Shown: one piece after another, positions 1 through 12,689 of the stretch | How the letters are laid out: each line of letters opens with the position of its first letter | Position numbering within the stretch: the first letter of the stretch is position 1 | Source of the DNA: Haliotis asinina | Lineage: Eukaryota; Mollusca; Gastropoda; Lepetellida; Haliotidae | Direction of reading: 5' to 3' | Length of the DNA stretch: 64,000 nt | NCBI RefSeq assembly: GCF_037392515.1 | Contig: NW_027133892.1 | Coordinates: forward strand, 1,178,001-1,242,000 | Made by a program: the position numbers and the translations under genes | Notes under the pieces: model-generated | Seen by the model: the letters and a program-made list of their open reading frames with translations, nothing else | Databases searched by the model: none | What the model was told of the DNA's origin: nothing

Positions 1-360
1 TACTAACAGCTAGTATGTCCAGTACTGACAGCTGCAGTATATTCAGTACTGAGAGCCTGCAGTATATCCTGTACTGACAACTTGCAGTATATCTGGTACT
101 GACAGCCTGCAGTATATCCATTACTAACAGCCAGTTTATCCAGTACTGACAGCCAGTATATCCAGCAATGACAGCCTGCAGTATATCCAGTACTGACAGC
201 CTGCAGTATATCCAGTACTGACAGCCTGCAGTATATCCTGTACTGACAACCAGTATATTTGGTACTGACAGCCTGCTGTATATCCAGTACTCAGACAGCC
301 TGCAGTATATCTGGTACTGACAGCCTGTACATCTGGCAGTATCAGTCTGTACAGCCTGTA
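1..360. repeat. 25-bp minisatellite
   Basis: Tandem array of about 14 degenerate units with the core 'gacagcctgcagtatatcc' and spacer 'agtactg'. The array runs off the left edge of the window, so its full length is unknown. Short open frames through it on the minus strand are products of the repeat, not genes. Confidence 0.9.
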
Positions 361-760
361 CTTGGCAAAGTCTACTTCTGGCACTGAGAAGTTCTACTTC
401 CAGTCCTAACAATTGCTATTTCCGGTGCTGACGAATTCTACATCCTGTGCTGTCAAATTCTACTGTCATTTCTGACGAATTCTACTTCCAGTTTTGACGA
501 ATTCTACTCTCAGTACAGACGTTCTCCTTCCGATTCTGGCAAATTCTACTTCCCTTTTTTGACAAGTTCTACTTCCAGTATTTAAAACTTCAACTTCCGG
601 TTATGATGAATTCTACTTGCGGTTTCGATGAATTCTACTTCCGTTTGTGACAAATTCTACTTCCGGTATTTAAAAATTCAACTTCCGGTTCTGACGAATT
701 CTACTTCTGGTGTTGACGAATTTTACTTCCAGTTCTGACAAATTCAGTAGCACAGGCCTG
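361..760. repeat. Degenerate 22-24-bp minisatellite, copy A
   Basis: Units centre on 'gaattctacttccggt' alternating with 'ttctgac'. The same unit recurs in a longer, cleaner array at 15,597-16,205. Each array is followed by the same unique sequence, so the array belongs to the segmental duplication. Confidence 0.85.
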
Positions 761-819
761 TACATCTTCTAAAGACATCCTGTACATATGGTTTTGACAT
801 TGTTTACATATTGTACTTT

Positions 820-2300
820 AAGCCTGTACATCCTGAACTGCTTTATGTATGCTGTGGATGTTTAGACTCCAAACAACAATGAAATGTGCCATGAAGATAA
901 TGACTAGTTTGATGTCAAGAATTTGCCAGTCTGACGCAGTTAGGAAGTTGGTGGTATCACCACATTAGCTGTTACAGGAGCACCTTAAAACAAGCTGCTT
1001 GTGTGCACCAGAGTATGTAGGTCAGTCACACAGTCAGCTGTCCAAGCAAAGACATCTCCAGGCAACACTAGGTTCTATAGGTTCTATAAAGGTCAAACAT
1101 GGCTTTGAAGTTTTTTCGCTATAATTCCATTTTAAATGGAATTTAAGACCGATTTCTTGATAAGCCTATCATTGAACACATCAAGTGATATGAATACACA
1201 GCTTATATATTGTCAAATAGTAACTAATTTTTTACCATGTGGAAATTATAAGGTAAAAAAATATATGTGCCTTCTGTGATCACAGGGTGTGTGTGCATGC
1301 GTACTTGTGCGTATTCTGTATTTCATTTTATTAAATAGATGGTAAAATGAACACCACCACAATCGGAATTGTGAACAGACAAGAGTTTATTTTAAAGGTA
1401 AACTGTTTGTTTATATGTTCATCTAGAAACATGTGCGGTAGGGTAGGGTAGGGTATCCAGTAGGGTAGGTGCCTATGCTGAAGACCCAAGTTCTTTCCCC
1501 CACATGGGTGCAATGTGCAAAGCCCATTTCTGGTTCCCCGTTGTCATTTTGCTAAAAGTCGAAAAAAGCATACTCACTCACTCACTCATGAACAATCATA
1601 TCGAGACAAAGAAGTAAGACATGCCACGTACGCCCACTGTTATCTCTCTCTCAGAAGTGAAAACAATCTCTCAGCTTAAGGTTTGCCGCAGACCTGTTGT
1701 GTTCGTGACATGACGTCAGATCTTGCGATGATGACGTCATCACTGTGTCCTGGTCTCTCTCTGCTGCTCACACAAGAAAAGTGTCTTGTTTACAAACATC
1801 GGCTGGGAACAGCAGGGCGCCTGTCAGACCTGTTACCTTGGCGGCGTGATGTCTTATCTGGTGATACTGACGTCATGTCTGTGTTCTTAGATTCGACTGT
1901 CCAACAAGTTGTTGACTTGTTAAAGTGATAGGTGTGAACGGATTTTGATTTAATCAGTGGCCCTTTTCCATACCCAAATTAATCCTCGAAGTATTACTGT
2001 AATTATTACATTCAAATGTCCATACATACACATCTAGTTCATTGCTGGGCCAAGTGACCGTCGCCGTGTAGCTCCCTGGCTGCCTCCAAGGTAAATTGAT
2101 TGGCGTTTAAATTTTAGTAATTACAATATGTCAGCAACCAATAAATGGATTGGTTGTATCAGTGTTTCAAAGTGATTGCTTATTTGTGTGTTTGTTTTAA
2201 CAAAAGAAGTCAACATAAATTATATGTGTATTTGCAGGTAGTAATGCATAAAACAAACACCATACACTTGACACAATGCAAGTTTTTCAGAAACACAGTA
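820..2300. repeat. Segmental duplication, copy A
   Basis: Matches 16,225-17,770 in the same orientation. Shared landmarks in the same order are 'aaacaagctgcttg' (near 990 and 16,418), 'cccactgttatctctctc' (near 1,635 and 16,992), the TGACGTCA pair (1,711/1,732 and 17,070/17,091), 'cacaagaaaagt' (near 1,770 and 17,137) and 'gggtagtaatgcata'-like sequence near 2,237 and 17,698. Divergence is substantial. Copy A carries a SINE at about 1,445-1,590 that copy B lacks. Confidence 0.8.
1445..1590 (+). mobile_element. tRNA-derived SINE, 5'-degenerate
   Basis: The body 'gcaatgtgcaaagcccattt' and the tail 'gcatactcactcactcactc' match the other SINEs in the window. The tRNA-like head is replaced by a short 'gtaggg' run. 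It lies inside duplication copy A and has no equivalent in copy B. Confidence 0.75.
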
Positions 2301-2479
2301 ACACTTTAACCATCTTCCAATCCGTCCATCTTGCAGATTTCAGGTTAAATGTATTAATTATTACTTCCACCATATATACTTAAAGTGTGCTTCTTACTAT
2401 ATATTAGGTCATTTCTTGTTTTCCTAGAACAACCGCGTTTGAGGTTTTTGTTTTGGAGGGACAGGTTTACTTTTAGTTC

Positions 2480-3440
2480 CCAGGTGTTTATACCCCCGGC
2501 ATGCAATGCGGGGGAGATATAGTCAACGCTTTGTCCGTCCGTAATCATTTTGTTTCCGGAGCATAACTCAGAAACCGTTCAATATTTTTAGACCAAACTT
2601 GTTAGATATAGTAATCTCAGCCTATGGTTGTGCCTTTTGCTCTCTACAGGTTTTTGGCATTTTTATTTTTTCTGTTTTTCCATGGAACATTTTGGTGTTA
2701 GTCTTATGGTGGGGTGGGCCTTGTTTCCGGAGTAGAAGTCAAAAACCATTCAATGTTTTTCTGCAAACACTTTGTAGATATATCAGTCAGAACCTATAGT
2801 GGTGCTTTTTGCTATGTACAGGATCTTGTGATGTATTATTTTCTCGGTTTCAATGGAAACGTTTTGGACCAAGTCTGAAAAGTGAGAGTTGTGTTTCATT
2901 TCCAGAGCAGAACTCAAAAACTTCTTAATATATGTTAGTAAAACTTTCTAGATATGTGTGGCAGACCCCAGAGTGGTGCCTTTTGGTTTTAAAGGTGTTT
3001 GTGATGTGTTATTTACTTGGTTTCCATGAACATGTTGCTGACTTCATTTCCGGAGCACAGCTCGAAAACCATTTCATATCTTGGCAGATATACGAGACAG
3101 ATCTTGAAATGACTTTTTCTGATTACAGATGTATGGCATTGAAATTTTCATGTATTCCATGGAAACAATTCAGACTTGGTCTAAAAACACAATAAGTAAC
3201 TGTCGGATTATTTATCCTTTCAAATATGTGGGTCCTGGGGGATATGTTTTGTGGTTTGTTCCACACCTGTGGGCGAGAGGTTCTACTCTGAACAGGAGGG
3301 ATGCAGGACAACTCTTGCTTTTGAAATTGGCAAATCAAATACAGGACGGCTAGGCAGTGAGAGCAGTGCCATTTTCCAGCTTTGCATTCACAAGAGCAGT
3401 TCCTTATTTCGAGTTGAATCTTCAGATGACAGGGTTACGT
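2480..3440. repeat. Complex repeat block, copy 1
   Basis: Opens with 'gatatagtcaacgc' and 'tccgtccgtaatc', then runs through several diverged internal units of about 200 bp. Each unit has 'tttccggagcataactcaga' or a close variant, 'cttggtagatat', 'gtgccttttgctatttacag' and 'ccatggaaac'. The block is repeated at 4,870-6,010. Short open frames are present on both strands, but there is no consistent protein. The family is not identified. Confidence 0.8.
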
Positions 3441-3469
3441 AAAATTAGAAAGTGTTTGAATAAATAGCC

Positions 3470-4262
3470 CTGGCTCAAAATGTGACCTAAACATTACAAC
3501 TTTATTCTGTAAATATATACTGGTATCTGATGCTTTCCATAGTAATGTTGATAAGTAGTTCCCCCCTCCCTCAGTTGAAAGTAGCAGTATTTACTGAAGC
3601 AAGTACAATCGTTCTACATACAGGCATGTACAAACATCTACAAGTTATGCTTAGAAATTTTGCTTCATACTGATGAATAGCCAACATTTAAACCTCACTC
3701 CAGCGGTTCTTGTCTGAACATGTCTTGTTGAGATAGTCATGATGTACTGCCATTTAGTGTGTATCACATTTGTCGAGATAAACATGCAGTATTGAAGTGC
3801 TTTTGGAAAAAAAATAATATTACTCTAAGTAAAGTCCACAAATATGACAACATGCTAACATTTCAACATACTTACATTTGAATCAACAAGCAATTGGCAT
3901 GCATTGTGACATAACCAACATAAAATGAAACATTTCAATTTTTAATAATTTTCAATGTCAATAAGACCGGTAAGAAACTTCAAATATATTAAGAAACATA
4001 TATAAAGCAACACAGATATGTAGTATACAAACCATCAATCTATAGGGACTGTCATTCTTCCATAATGCTGGAAAACTCTTTGCCTTTATGCGACAATCAT
4101 TGCCTTCTATTTTTACTGCAAATACAAAATAATAATTTTGACATGTAGTGTGCAAAAGCTGAGGGAAAGACTAGAAATAAAGAAAGGAAAGATGTTGTTT
4201 GTTGATATGCTTAATGATATTTGATTACTTAGGATTTTGCTGTTATTTCGGGGTCACTAATA
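3470..4262. other. AT-rich intergenic stretch, no feature seen
   Basis: No coding potential, tandem repeat or recognisable mobile element was found here. Confidence 0.5.
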
Positions 4263-4265
4263 TTA

Positions 4266-4432
4266 GGGACCGTTCATAATTTATGCCTGGGGGGTGGGGT
4301 GGGATGATCAATGTTTTACAAATGTACGTACGTGGGTTGGGGCGGGGTCATTTACATTGTACACGCTTCTCCAAGAAAATAATCACCACCACCCCCTCTC
4401 TAACATCTATCCATAAATTATTAACGGTTCTT
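4266..4432. mobile_element. MITE-like element with 20-bp inverted ends
   Basis: The left end 'gggaccgttcataatttatg' (4,266-4,285) is matched in inverse by 'cataaattattaacggttc' (4,412-4,430). Between the ends lies a G-rich then C-rich body of about 125 bp, with no coding capacity. The terminal sequence resembles ends of Harbinger or ISL2EU-type non-autonomous elements, but the superfamily is a guess. No clear target duplication was found. Confidence 0.55.
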
Positions 4433-4870
4433 TACCTTCGTTTCTATATTCATCATAGCTGCTATAGGCATTTAAGTATTAATCATTAATCAGTTGCCCG
4501 GTGCGCTGAGACAGAAGCATAGGATATTTTCACAAACTAACCTTCAACATCGTGAATGTACCCCTCAAGACACAAAGAATAACCCTTCCGTCGCTTTCGT
4601 TTGGGTATGCTGCTGTCTGTCTCTGCCCATTTGTCAACATATTGTTGAGTTAAAGATGGGACACCATGAAAACTCTTTGACAAGGCCATGCTTGTTGGCC
4701 CTGTTGCTGTCGAAAGGCTTGCGTTCTGAGCCTGGCTTTCGTTGCCAACATGGCCATGGCGTGAATATGGAGTATTACATACTCAATAATAATTGTTGCT
4801 TAACTTTTTGTTAGGAGTATACTTTCCATTGTTGTCAGTCTTGAATTTGTGGATATTTACTTCCAAATTA
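4433..4870. other. Intergenic, no feature seen
   Basis: One open frame at 4,494-4,814 lacks a eukaryotic start context and any family resemblance. Not annotated as a gene. Confidence 0.4.
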
Positions 4871-6010
4871 TTACATGCCAGGGGGATATAGTCGACACCG
4901 TGTCTGTTTGTCCGTCCGTCCGTCGGTAATCTTTTTGTTTCCGGAGCATAACTCAGAAACTGTTCAATATTTTTAGACCAAACTTGATAGATATAATGAT
5001 CTTAACCTGTAGTTGTGCCTTTCGCTACTTACAGAGTTTTGGCATTTATATTTTTTTTGTTTTTCCATGGAACATTTTGGTGTTAGTCTAGTGGTGGGGC
5101 AGGCTTCGTTTTTGGAGCATAACTCAAAAACCGTTCAATATTTTTCTGCAAAACTTGGCAGATAATATGTGGCAGACCCCAAAGTGCTGCCTTTTGCTGT
5201 TTACAGGTTTTTGTGATCTATTATTTTTTTGGTTTCCTTGGAAATGTTTTGGACTTAGTCTCAAAATGAAGGGATGTGCTTCGTTTCCGTAGCAGAACTC
5301 CAAATCTGTTCAATATTTTGCTGCAAAACTTGGTAGATATACCAATCAGAAGCTGCAATGGTACCGTTTGCTAGTTACAGTTGTTTTTTTTATTTCTTAG
5401 TGTCTCGGTTTCCATGGAAATGATTCAGTCTCAAAAGTGAGAGGTGTGTTTCTTTTCCGGAGCAGCACTCAAAAACTTCTTAATATCTGTCAGTGTTACA
5501 TGGTAGATATGTGTGGCAGACCCCAAAGTGGTGCCTTTTGCTACTAACAGTTTTTTGTGATTTGTTGTTTTCTTGGTCTCCATGGAAACGTTTTTGACTT
5601 ACTCTCAAAAGTGAGAGGTGTGTTTCGTTTCCGGAGCAGAACTCAAAACCTTCTTAATATCTGTCAGTTAAACTTGGTAGATATGTGTGGCAGACCCCAA
5701 AGTGCTGCCTTTTGCTATTTCCTTTTTTCTTGATGGATTATTTTCTCAGTTCCATGAACATGTTGCTGACTTCATTTCCGGAGCACAGCTCGAAAACCAT
5801 TTCATATCTCAAGATCATATTTCAAGATCTTGGCAGATATACAAGACAGATCTTGAAATGGTGACTTTCTCTGATTACAGATATATGGCATTTATATTTT
5901 TCATGAATTCCATGGAAACAATTCAGACTTGGTCTAAAAACACAAGAAGTAACTGTTGGATGATTTGTCCTTTCAAATATGTGGGGGCCGGAGGGATATG
6001 TCATCTTCTG
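4870..6010. repeat. Complex repeat block, copy 2
   Basis: Direct repeat of the block at 2,480-3,440. It is slightly longer because it holds more of the roughly 200-bp internal units (starts near 4,935, 5,110, 5,285, 5,455 and 5,630). The last unit, 'catgttgctgacttcatttc' onward, matches the end of copy 1 very closely. Confidence 0.8.
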
Positions 6011-6029
6011 ATGACTCTTGTTCTTTGAA

Positions 6030-6770
6030 GTTTAGTGATCTGAAATAGTGAGCGAATTCAATTTTGTCAAAGTCTAAGTTTGTGTCTGTGTAGAAGACAA
6101 AGTAAGTAATGTTTGTTGTATTTTATTCCAAGCAGACATTTTCAAATAAAGTAATGTAAACTTACATTCATAATGATACATAATCTGTAGGGCAAGTACA
6201 GTTTTAGAATGATGAGTAGACAATATGTACTAGTAGGGCGAGTGCAGATTTTAAATTTTTTCGAGCCCGGTTCCAGCTGCTAATGGAGATTCATTCTGAG
6301 TACAGGATCAAGATGTTCAAGGTTACAAGTTGAGGTTTGTATAAGATATTTTTTTTGCATCCAGTTCCAATTAAGGAAACAAAACATGGTTTTCATGTAG
6401 TTTACTATCAGTATTGAGTATTGTCATTGATGTCTTAATGGATCTGGCTTTGTCTACTTGTTTGGTCCTTCTGTTGATGAGCTGTGTAGATGCTCGTTAT
6501 ATATTCATTCATTAACCTTGTCTCCAGGTTGTTATTTGGTTTGGTCACAGGTTCATGTTAAAAGTTTTGTTCTGTATGGTGGTGTGGCTGTGCATTGTGT
6601 AATGGTTCTTTGTAGTGAAGGTTAGATTTAAGGACTCTTGGGGTTGGTTCTTGGAGCTTCCGATTTGTAGGTATTCTCTGGAAGTGGCTAAGATTGTGAA
6701 CTGTATTTTGTATGCAGGCCTTGGCTAGATGTAACTCAATCCAGGCCTGTGCTGTGTACTAGATGACATT
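6030..6770. other. Intergenic, no feature seen
   Basis: T-rich sequence without repeats or coding signal that I can support. Confidence 0.4.
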
Positions 6771-6771
6771 T

Positions 6772-7110
6772 GGGCTCCATTCAGCAATATTCAAGCTGTA
6801 TGACAGCAATGTATGTTTATGGGAATGTGCACTAGGTAATCCAGTGATTGATGTCATGAACGTAGATCTCCAGGTTTGGTTATAGAGGCATACATTTAAC
6901 AGTATTCAAGCTGTATGACAGCAATATATGTTTACTGGTATTTACACTAGATAATCCAGTGATTGCTGTAATGAACATAGACTCCCGGTTTGGATTTAAT
7001 GATATTCAAGCTGTATGACAGCAATGGGTGACTACAGGAATGTGCATTAGATGATGCAGTGATTGATGTTATGAACATAGATCTCCAGATTTGGATACAG
7101 AGACAAGCAG
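6772..7110 (+). repeat. Tandem of a fragment of the 'cgccgcactcagcaatatt' repeat family
   Basis: Three units of about 115-120 bp share 'atattcaagctgtatgacag', then 'aatccagtgattg' and 'atgaacatagatctcc'. The middle motif is the same one found in the dispersed repeat copies at 57 and 61.8 kb. This array is therefore an old local amplification of part of that repeat. Confidence 0.7.
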
Positions 7111-7739
7111 TATTTCATAGTCAGACAATAGGACATTTTGTCAAATCACCTTTGGTGTAGTGGTCTGTGTCATGTCCGGGGGAAATTTAACTGTCAAAGA
7201 TGGTTGTGTATGTTCAGATTTAAGGTATGCTTGGGAAAACAGGGTCAAATAGATCAGTTCAGAGGCTGAATACACACTGGCATGTGTATCTGTAGGTAAC
7301 ATGGTTTCTGAAGGGGTTGTGCATAGCTTCAGATCAAAGGTACTTGCTGGAAATGGACACATGGACAACTACACTGTTAATGCAAGATACATGATTACAT
7401 GATTAGATTGAATAATAATATTCATAATGTACCCCGCTAGATTCCATACACCTGTGTATGCTCAAAGCGGCACATAGTTCAACAGTCATAGTGTTCACAA
7501 AATAGGAATGTTTTTAGTTGGGATCTGAAAGAGTCAAATGAAGGAGAGAGTTTAATGTTTAGAGGCAGCTTGTTCCAGAGTCTTGGGGCATGAACACAGA
7601 ATAACTTATCACCAGAGCTTGTGAAGTTGTACTGAGGAATGGACAGAAGGTGGAGGTTATCTGATTAATGGTATTCTCTGAAAAAGGTCAAAGAAAAAAA
7701 ATTGTCTAAAAGATTGTACATGAGGACCATGTAGATCAT

Positions 7740-8045
7740 TCTTTTGGTGTAATGGTGGTTTGTATAGCTTCAGGTTTAGGTGTTGCTCCTGAAATGATCC
7801 AGTACACAAGAACAGGCATGTCACAGAGGTGTGTACTGCTGGGTGTCTACAGGGTGTCTTCAGGGTGGTTTGTGTAGCTTCAGGTTTAGGTGTTGCCCCT
7901 GAAATGGTCCAGAACAGAAGAACAGGTATGTCACAAACAGAGCTGTGTACTGCTGGGTGTCTACAGGGTGTCTTCAGGGTGGTTTGTATAACTTGAGGGT
8001 TAGGTGATGCTCGTCAAATGGTCCGGTACACAAGAACATATCCAG
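7740..8045. repeat. Imperfect ~120-bp tandem repeat
   Basis: About 2.5 units with 'ggtggtttgtgtagcttcag', 'gtcacagaggtgtgtactgc' and 'ctacagggtgtcttcagg'. Confidence 0.75.
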
Positions 8046-8049
8046 CCTG

Positions 8050-9250
8050 AGATTCACTCAGGTGACAACTCTACTCCCAGGATGACAGATCCCCTCCCCC
8101 TTTCAGTAACAGTACAGATCCTCTCAGGTGATAAATCTGCCTTCAAGGTGAGACATCCCCCTTCAGGTGACAAAACAGATTCACTCAGGTATCTACCTTC
8201 AGGGTGAGACATCACCCTTCAGGTGACTGTACATATTCACTCAGGTGATATATCTACCCTCAAGGTGAGAGATTCCCCTTCAGGTGACTGTACAGATTCA
8301 TTCAGGTGATACATGTGCCCTCAAGATGACAGATCCACCCTCCCCCTTCCAGTGACAGTGCACATCTATTCAGTTGATACATCTACCCTGAAGATGACAG
8401 ATCCACCCTCCCCCTTCCAGTGACAGTGCACATTTATTCAGGTGATACATCTACCCTGAAGATGACAGACCCTCATCCCCCTTCCAGTGACAGTGCACAT
8501 CTAATCAGGTGATACATCTACCCTGAAGATGACAGACCCTCATCCCCCTTCCAGTGACAGTGCACATCTATTCAGTTGATACATCTACCCTGAAGATGAC
8601 AGATCCACCCTCCCCCTTCCAGTGACAGTGCACATCTATTCAGTTGATACATCTACCCTGAAGATGACAGATCCACCCTCCCCCTTCCAGTGACAGTGCA
8701 CATCTATTCAGTTGATACATCTACCCTGAAGATGACAGATCCACCCTCCCCCTTCCAGTGACAGTGCACATCTATTCAGTTGATACATCTACCCTGAAGA
8801 TGACAGATCCACCCTCCCCCTTCCAGTGACAGTGCACATTTATTCAGGTGATACATCTACCCTGAAGATGACAGACCCTCATCCCCCTTCCAGTGACAGT
8901 GCACATCTATTCAGTTGATACATCTACCCTGAAGATGACAGATCCACCCTCCCCCTTCCAGTGACAGTGCACATTTATTCAGGTGATACATCTACCCTGA
9001 AGATGACAGACCCTCATCCCCCTTCCAGTGACAGTGCACATATATTCAGTTGATACATCTACCCTGAAGATGACAGATCCACCCTCCCCCTTCCAGTGAC
9101 AGTGCACATTTATTCAGTTGATACATCTACCCTGAAGATGACAGATCCACCCTCCCCCTTCCAGTGACAGTGCACATCTATTCAGTTGATACATCTACCC
9201 TGAAGATGACAGACCCTCATCCCCCTTCCAGTGACAGTGCGTATTCATTC
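8050..9250. repeat. 68-bp minisatellite
   Basis: About 17 units carry 'gatacatctaccctgaagat', 'ccccttccagtgacagtgca' and 'tattcag'. Central units (8,573, 8,641, 8,709) are spaced exactly 68 bp apart. Two sub-variants, 'gatccaccctcccc' and 'gaccctcatcccc', alternate. The 5' and 3' edges diverge. Confidence 0.95.
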
Positions 9251-9760
9251 AGGTGTTACATATACCCCCAAGATGACGGACCCTCATACCTCTTCCAGTG
9301 ACAGTGCTCATTAATTCACAGGTGAAACATCTACCACCAAGATGGGAGATCTCCTCCTCATGGCTAGATGTTGACCAGGTGCTGGTAGTGACCAGATGTT
9401 GACCACATGGTGTGTTAGTATGTCGTAGGAAGATTAAATTTTGAATGTAGGCTGCATGCAGGTTAGTTTGTGTTTCACACTGAAGGCAACCTCTTGAAAC
9501 ACATGTAGCTTCCCAGCTGACAGACCTGCCCCAGGATATCATGTAAATTGAACCACCTGGTAACGTGGCGTCCCCTCCCTCTCCCCCCACCTCCTCCCTC
9601 CCAACTGACAGATGTGACCCAGGTGTACATGTAGATTAACTCAGGTAACAAGTGTGTCCCTTCCCTCTCCCAACCTCCTCCCTTCCAGCCAAGATATCTG
9701 TCCCAGGTATGCATGTAGATTAACCCAGGTAACATGTGTCCCCTTCCTTCTATCCCCACT
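9250..9760. repeat. Diverged continuation of the 68-bp array
   Basis: Continues the same theme with 'caggtaacatgtgtcccctt' and 'cccaggtatgcatgtagatt' units of unequal length. Open frames on the minus strand are repeat products. Confidence 0.6.
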
Positions 9761-11940
9761 CTTTGTCACCAATACCAACCGTGTAAATACAAAGAAACTA
9801 ACAATTCTGTATGTAAAGATCAACGTTGTGCTTGAGAAATTGCGCTCATTTGAAATGTAACCAAAGAAAAATTCTGATATTACACATGTAGCATTTATGA
9901 AAATTTCCAACATCCAGCTATGTATTCAATGCTGGTAACGAGTCGGTACCTTTTAAAATATGCATGGCAAGAGTATCTCTATGGGATCTGATTTAAGTTT
10001 TCATCGCTAAGGCTAAGTGCTTTTATTGGTACACAATGAAAAACCGAGAAATTGACTGTTTTTTATCACATAACAAAATTTTGTCTGCATCTCAAACTAC
10101 AGGGGTAGTTACAGTTATTTTTGCATCAACAGGCAGGAAATTTGATATTCTACATTTCTGTGTAATTTTATAGTTGTATGCAGATCCAGCACCAATTCTC
10201 GCACAACAGTAACTTTTCAAATCTAATGAAAGTGTGCGTCTGAAAAAATCTCAGCATCCAGGGAGTTACCCCAGGTGACGTATCCTCCCCTGAGATTGCA
10301 GATACTCCCTTACCCAAAAATGAGGTATTTCCTTGAAGTGACCATGTTGTATCTTGAGGTCAACTGGTTATTTAGGATTTTCCCAATTTGACATGATATT
10401 GTTTCATTAACACACTATAGACATACCGTTTAGCTGTCAAATGTCATTGATCAGTTTTCTTTATTGTGGTGTACTAGTATTATGCAACAGGGGTTGTATG
10501 TGATCAGTAAACAAGGGGGAGATAATTTAGAACATTTGGTGGAAGAGTAAGCTCCCTTGGTGTGTTTTTTGTCTGGTTCAAAATAGTGAAACGTCAATGC
10601 CCAGTGGCCTACAATGACAGAAGTTGAGTGACAGCATACTTGATCACAATATGGAAGCCATTTTATGAATAGGACACCAAATACTATTTTAGTGAAACAT
10701 TTAAATTGTTCCTGATTATTAATATGTTTGTGAAGAAAATCTTACGAGATGTCGTATGGTGTAGAGAGAGCTACCTTTGGTAGATGAGGTAGCACTACAG
10801 TGTCACTCAGTTCAGTCAAGATATTTAATACCTATGTCAGTACATTAAAGTGGATCCTTTACTCAGGAATTTTCTTCATATGTATGTCGGCATGTCGTGA
10901 GGATAATAACCCTGTGTAATAGGCTTTTCTGCCCAGTGACAGCTGAAGTTAGCTATTCTCTGTTTTTGGACCTTGCGTTGTATATTTTTTTTATGCAGTG
11001 ATAATAACTCATTGCTGGTAAAACAGAACAAACAGACAAAGGAAACTCAATAATTTATTTATAACAAAATTCCTGAACCTATCCTTACCCACCCATCAAC
11101 CTAACCTAACCTATACCTTACCTATACCTAACAACCTAAGCTGACCCCAAATCCTACCAAGACATGGCTCTGATTTCAAAGCATATGCCTAAAACAAATA
11201 AATATATTAACTTCCTGTGGTAAACTAAGAAAAACTTATCTGCTTGGTCTGGATCACCAGGACTCAAACAACTAAAGACAAGGAGTGCTATGCAGCTACT
11301 CCTTTTATAGGGCTAGAGACAGGCAGTGTATGGGCTGCACATGCAAAGCAGACCACTCTAACCTGCTGGGTGTGTTGTGGCTATGCATATCAGCATAGCC
11401 AGGAACACAGTGCTAGCCCATATTGAACTATATCCAACCCTAAACTACCACACCTGCAACAAGTGGAGTGTTTCCAGTGGTTGTCCACCTGTGTTCTGAG
11501 TGTGTCTCAGACGAGAAGTGTGATCCCAGAGTAGTAATTGTACCAACAGCCAGTAAGATACAGATGCTGTGTAAGATGAGGGATGTCATTGTTTGAAACC
11601 AAATTTAGTCACCGAAGCAAGAAAGTCTTTCATGGACTCTGTGAACATTAATATTATTTCAGCGGGTCTGTCAGTGTTGCTCAAGCACAAACTGACCAAG
11701 CAAACTTGTCTTGTATTCATTTGCAGCATTTATATTTAGTTTATAAGTCAGGGTTCTTTGTCATAGCCTACATATTGCTTATGTCTCCAAGCTGAGACTC
11801 TATTATTGGGTTAAATAAACACCTCTGTCAAGCTTTCTCTGACTGGAAGTGAGATAATCCAGTTCCTGCATCAGTTTGGTGGTGATGAACGGGGCAAGTG
11901 AAAGGGGAAAATATGGAGACGACATGACTCTTGCTTGAGC
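9760..11940. other. Intergenic, no gene seen
   Basis: AT-rich sequence with a short low-complexity stretch of 'cctaac' and 'ccta' repeats at about 11,085-11,150. No coding region or mobile element is supported. Confidence 0.4.
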
Positions 11941-11944
11941 TGTA

Positions 11945-12212
11945 GGGAATATTGAACTGTAGGGACTATTGAGCTGTAGGGAATATTGAGCTGTAGGGAC
12001 TATTGAGCTGTAGGGAATATTGAACTGTAGGGACTATTGAACTGTAGGGAATATTGAGCTGTAGGGACTATTGAACTGTAGGGAATATTGAGCTGTAGGG
12101 AATATTGAGCTGTAGGGAATATTGAGCTGTAGGGAATATTGAACTGTAGGGACTATTGAACTGTAGGGAATATTGAGCTGTAGGGAATATTGAGCTGTAG
12201 GGAATATTGAGC
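11945..12212. repeat. 17-bp minisatellite
   Basis: About 16 units of 'gagctgtagggaatatt', with variants 'gaactg' and 'gggactatt'. Confidence 0.95.
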
Positions 12213-12489
12213 TCATATCGCAGGAATGAGACGGAGTTCACTGACATCCGAGTTCTTGTTGCCCAAACACTATCTGACCAAGGAGAACCATCTTGGAATT
12301 ATTTTACATCAGTCGAGGTGGAGTATTAAGTCAGGGTCTTTGTCATACCCTGAATATTATGGGTTAAAGATTTTGGTTCAAATCCTCTCAAATACTACCG
12401 GTAACAAATCTGATGGCGTGCAGTGACTTCCTCCATTCCAAGCACTGCTTCTAGGTCAGTATTGGTTTGAAATTTAATTGAAACTGGTT

Positions 12490-12566
12490 GGCATGGCATG
12501 ACATGACATGACATGACATGACATGACGTGACATGACGTGACATGACGTAACATGACGTTACATGG
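12490..12566. repeat. Pentanucleotide (tgaca)n array
   Basis: Runs of 'acatg' units degrade into 'acgtgacatgacgt' toward the right side. Confidence 0.9.
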
Positions 12567-12689
12567 CAGTCGGCTACTCCTTGCATTCTCTCCTGTGTTT
12601 CTCAATACAAGGTTGGAGCTTTGTCATCTGCATACGGTTCAGTCATGTATCATCAATATTGTTTATCTTCCTCAGGCCAGAACACGTTA

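Noticed and set aside
9249..9913. Overlapping minus-strand frames of about 90-113 codons
   Set aside because: They cover the diverged 68-bp repeat and have no family resemblance.
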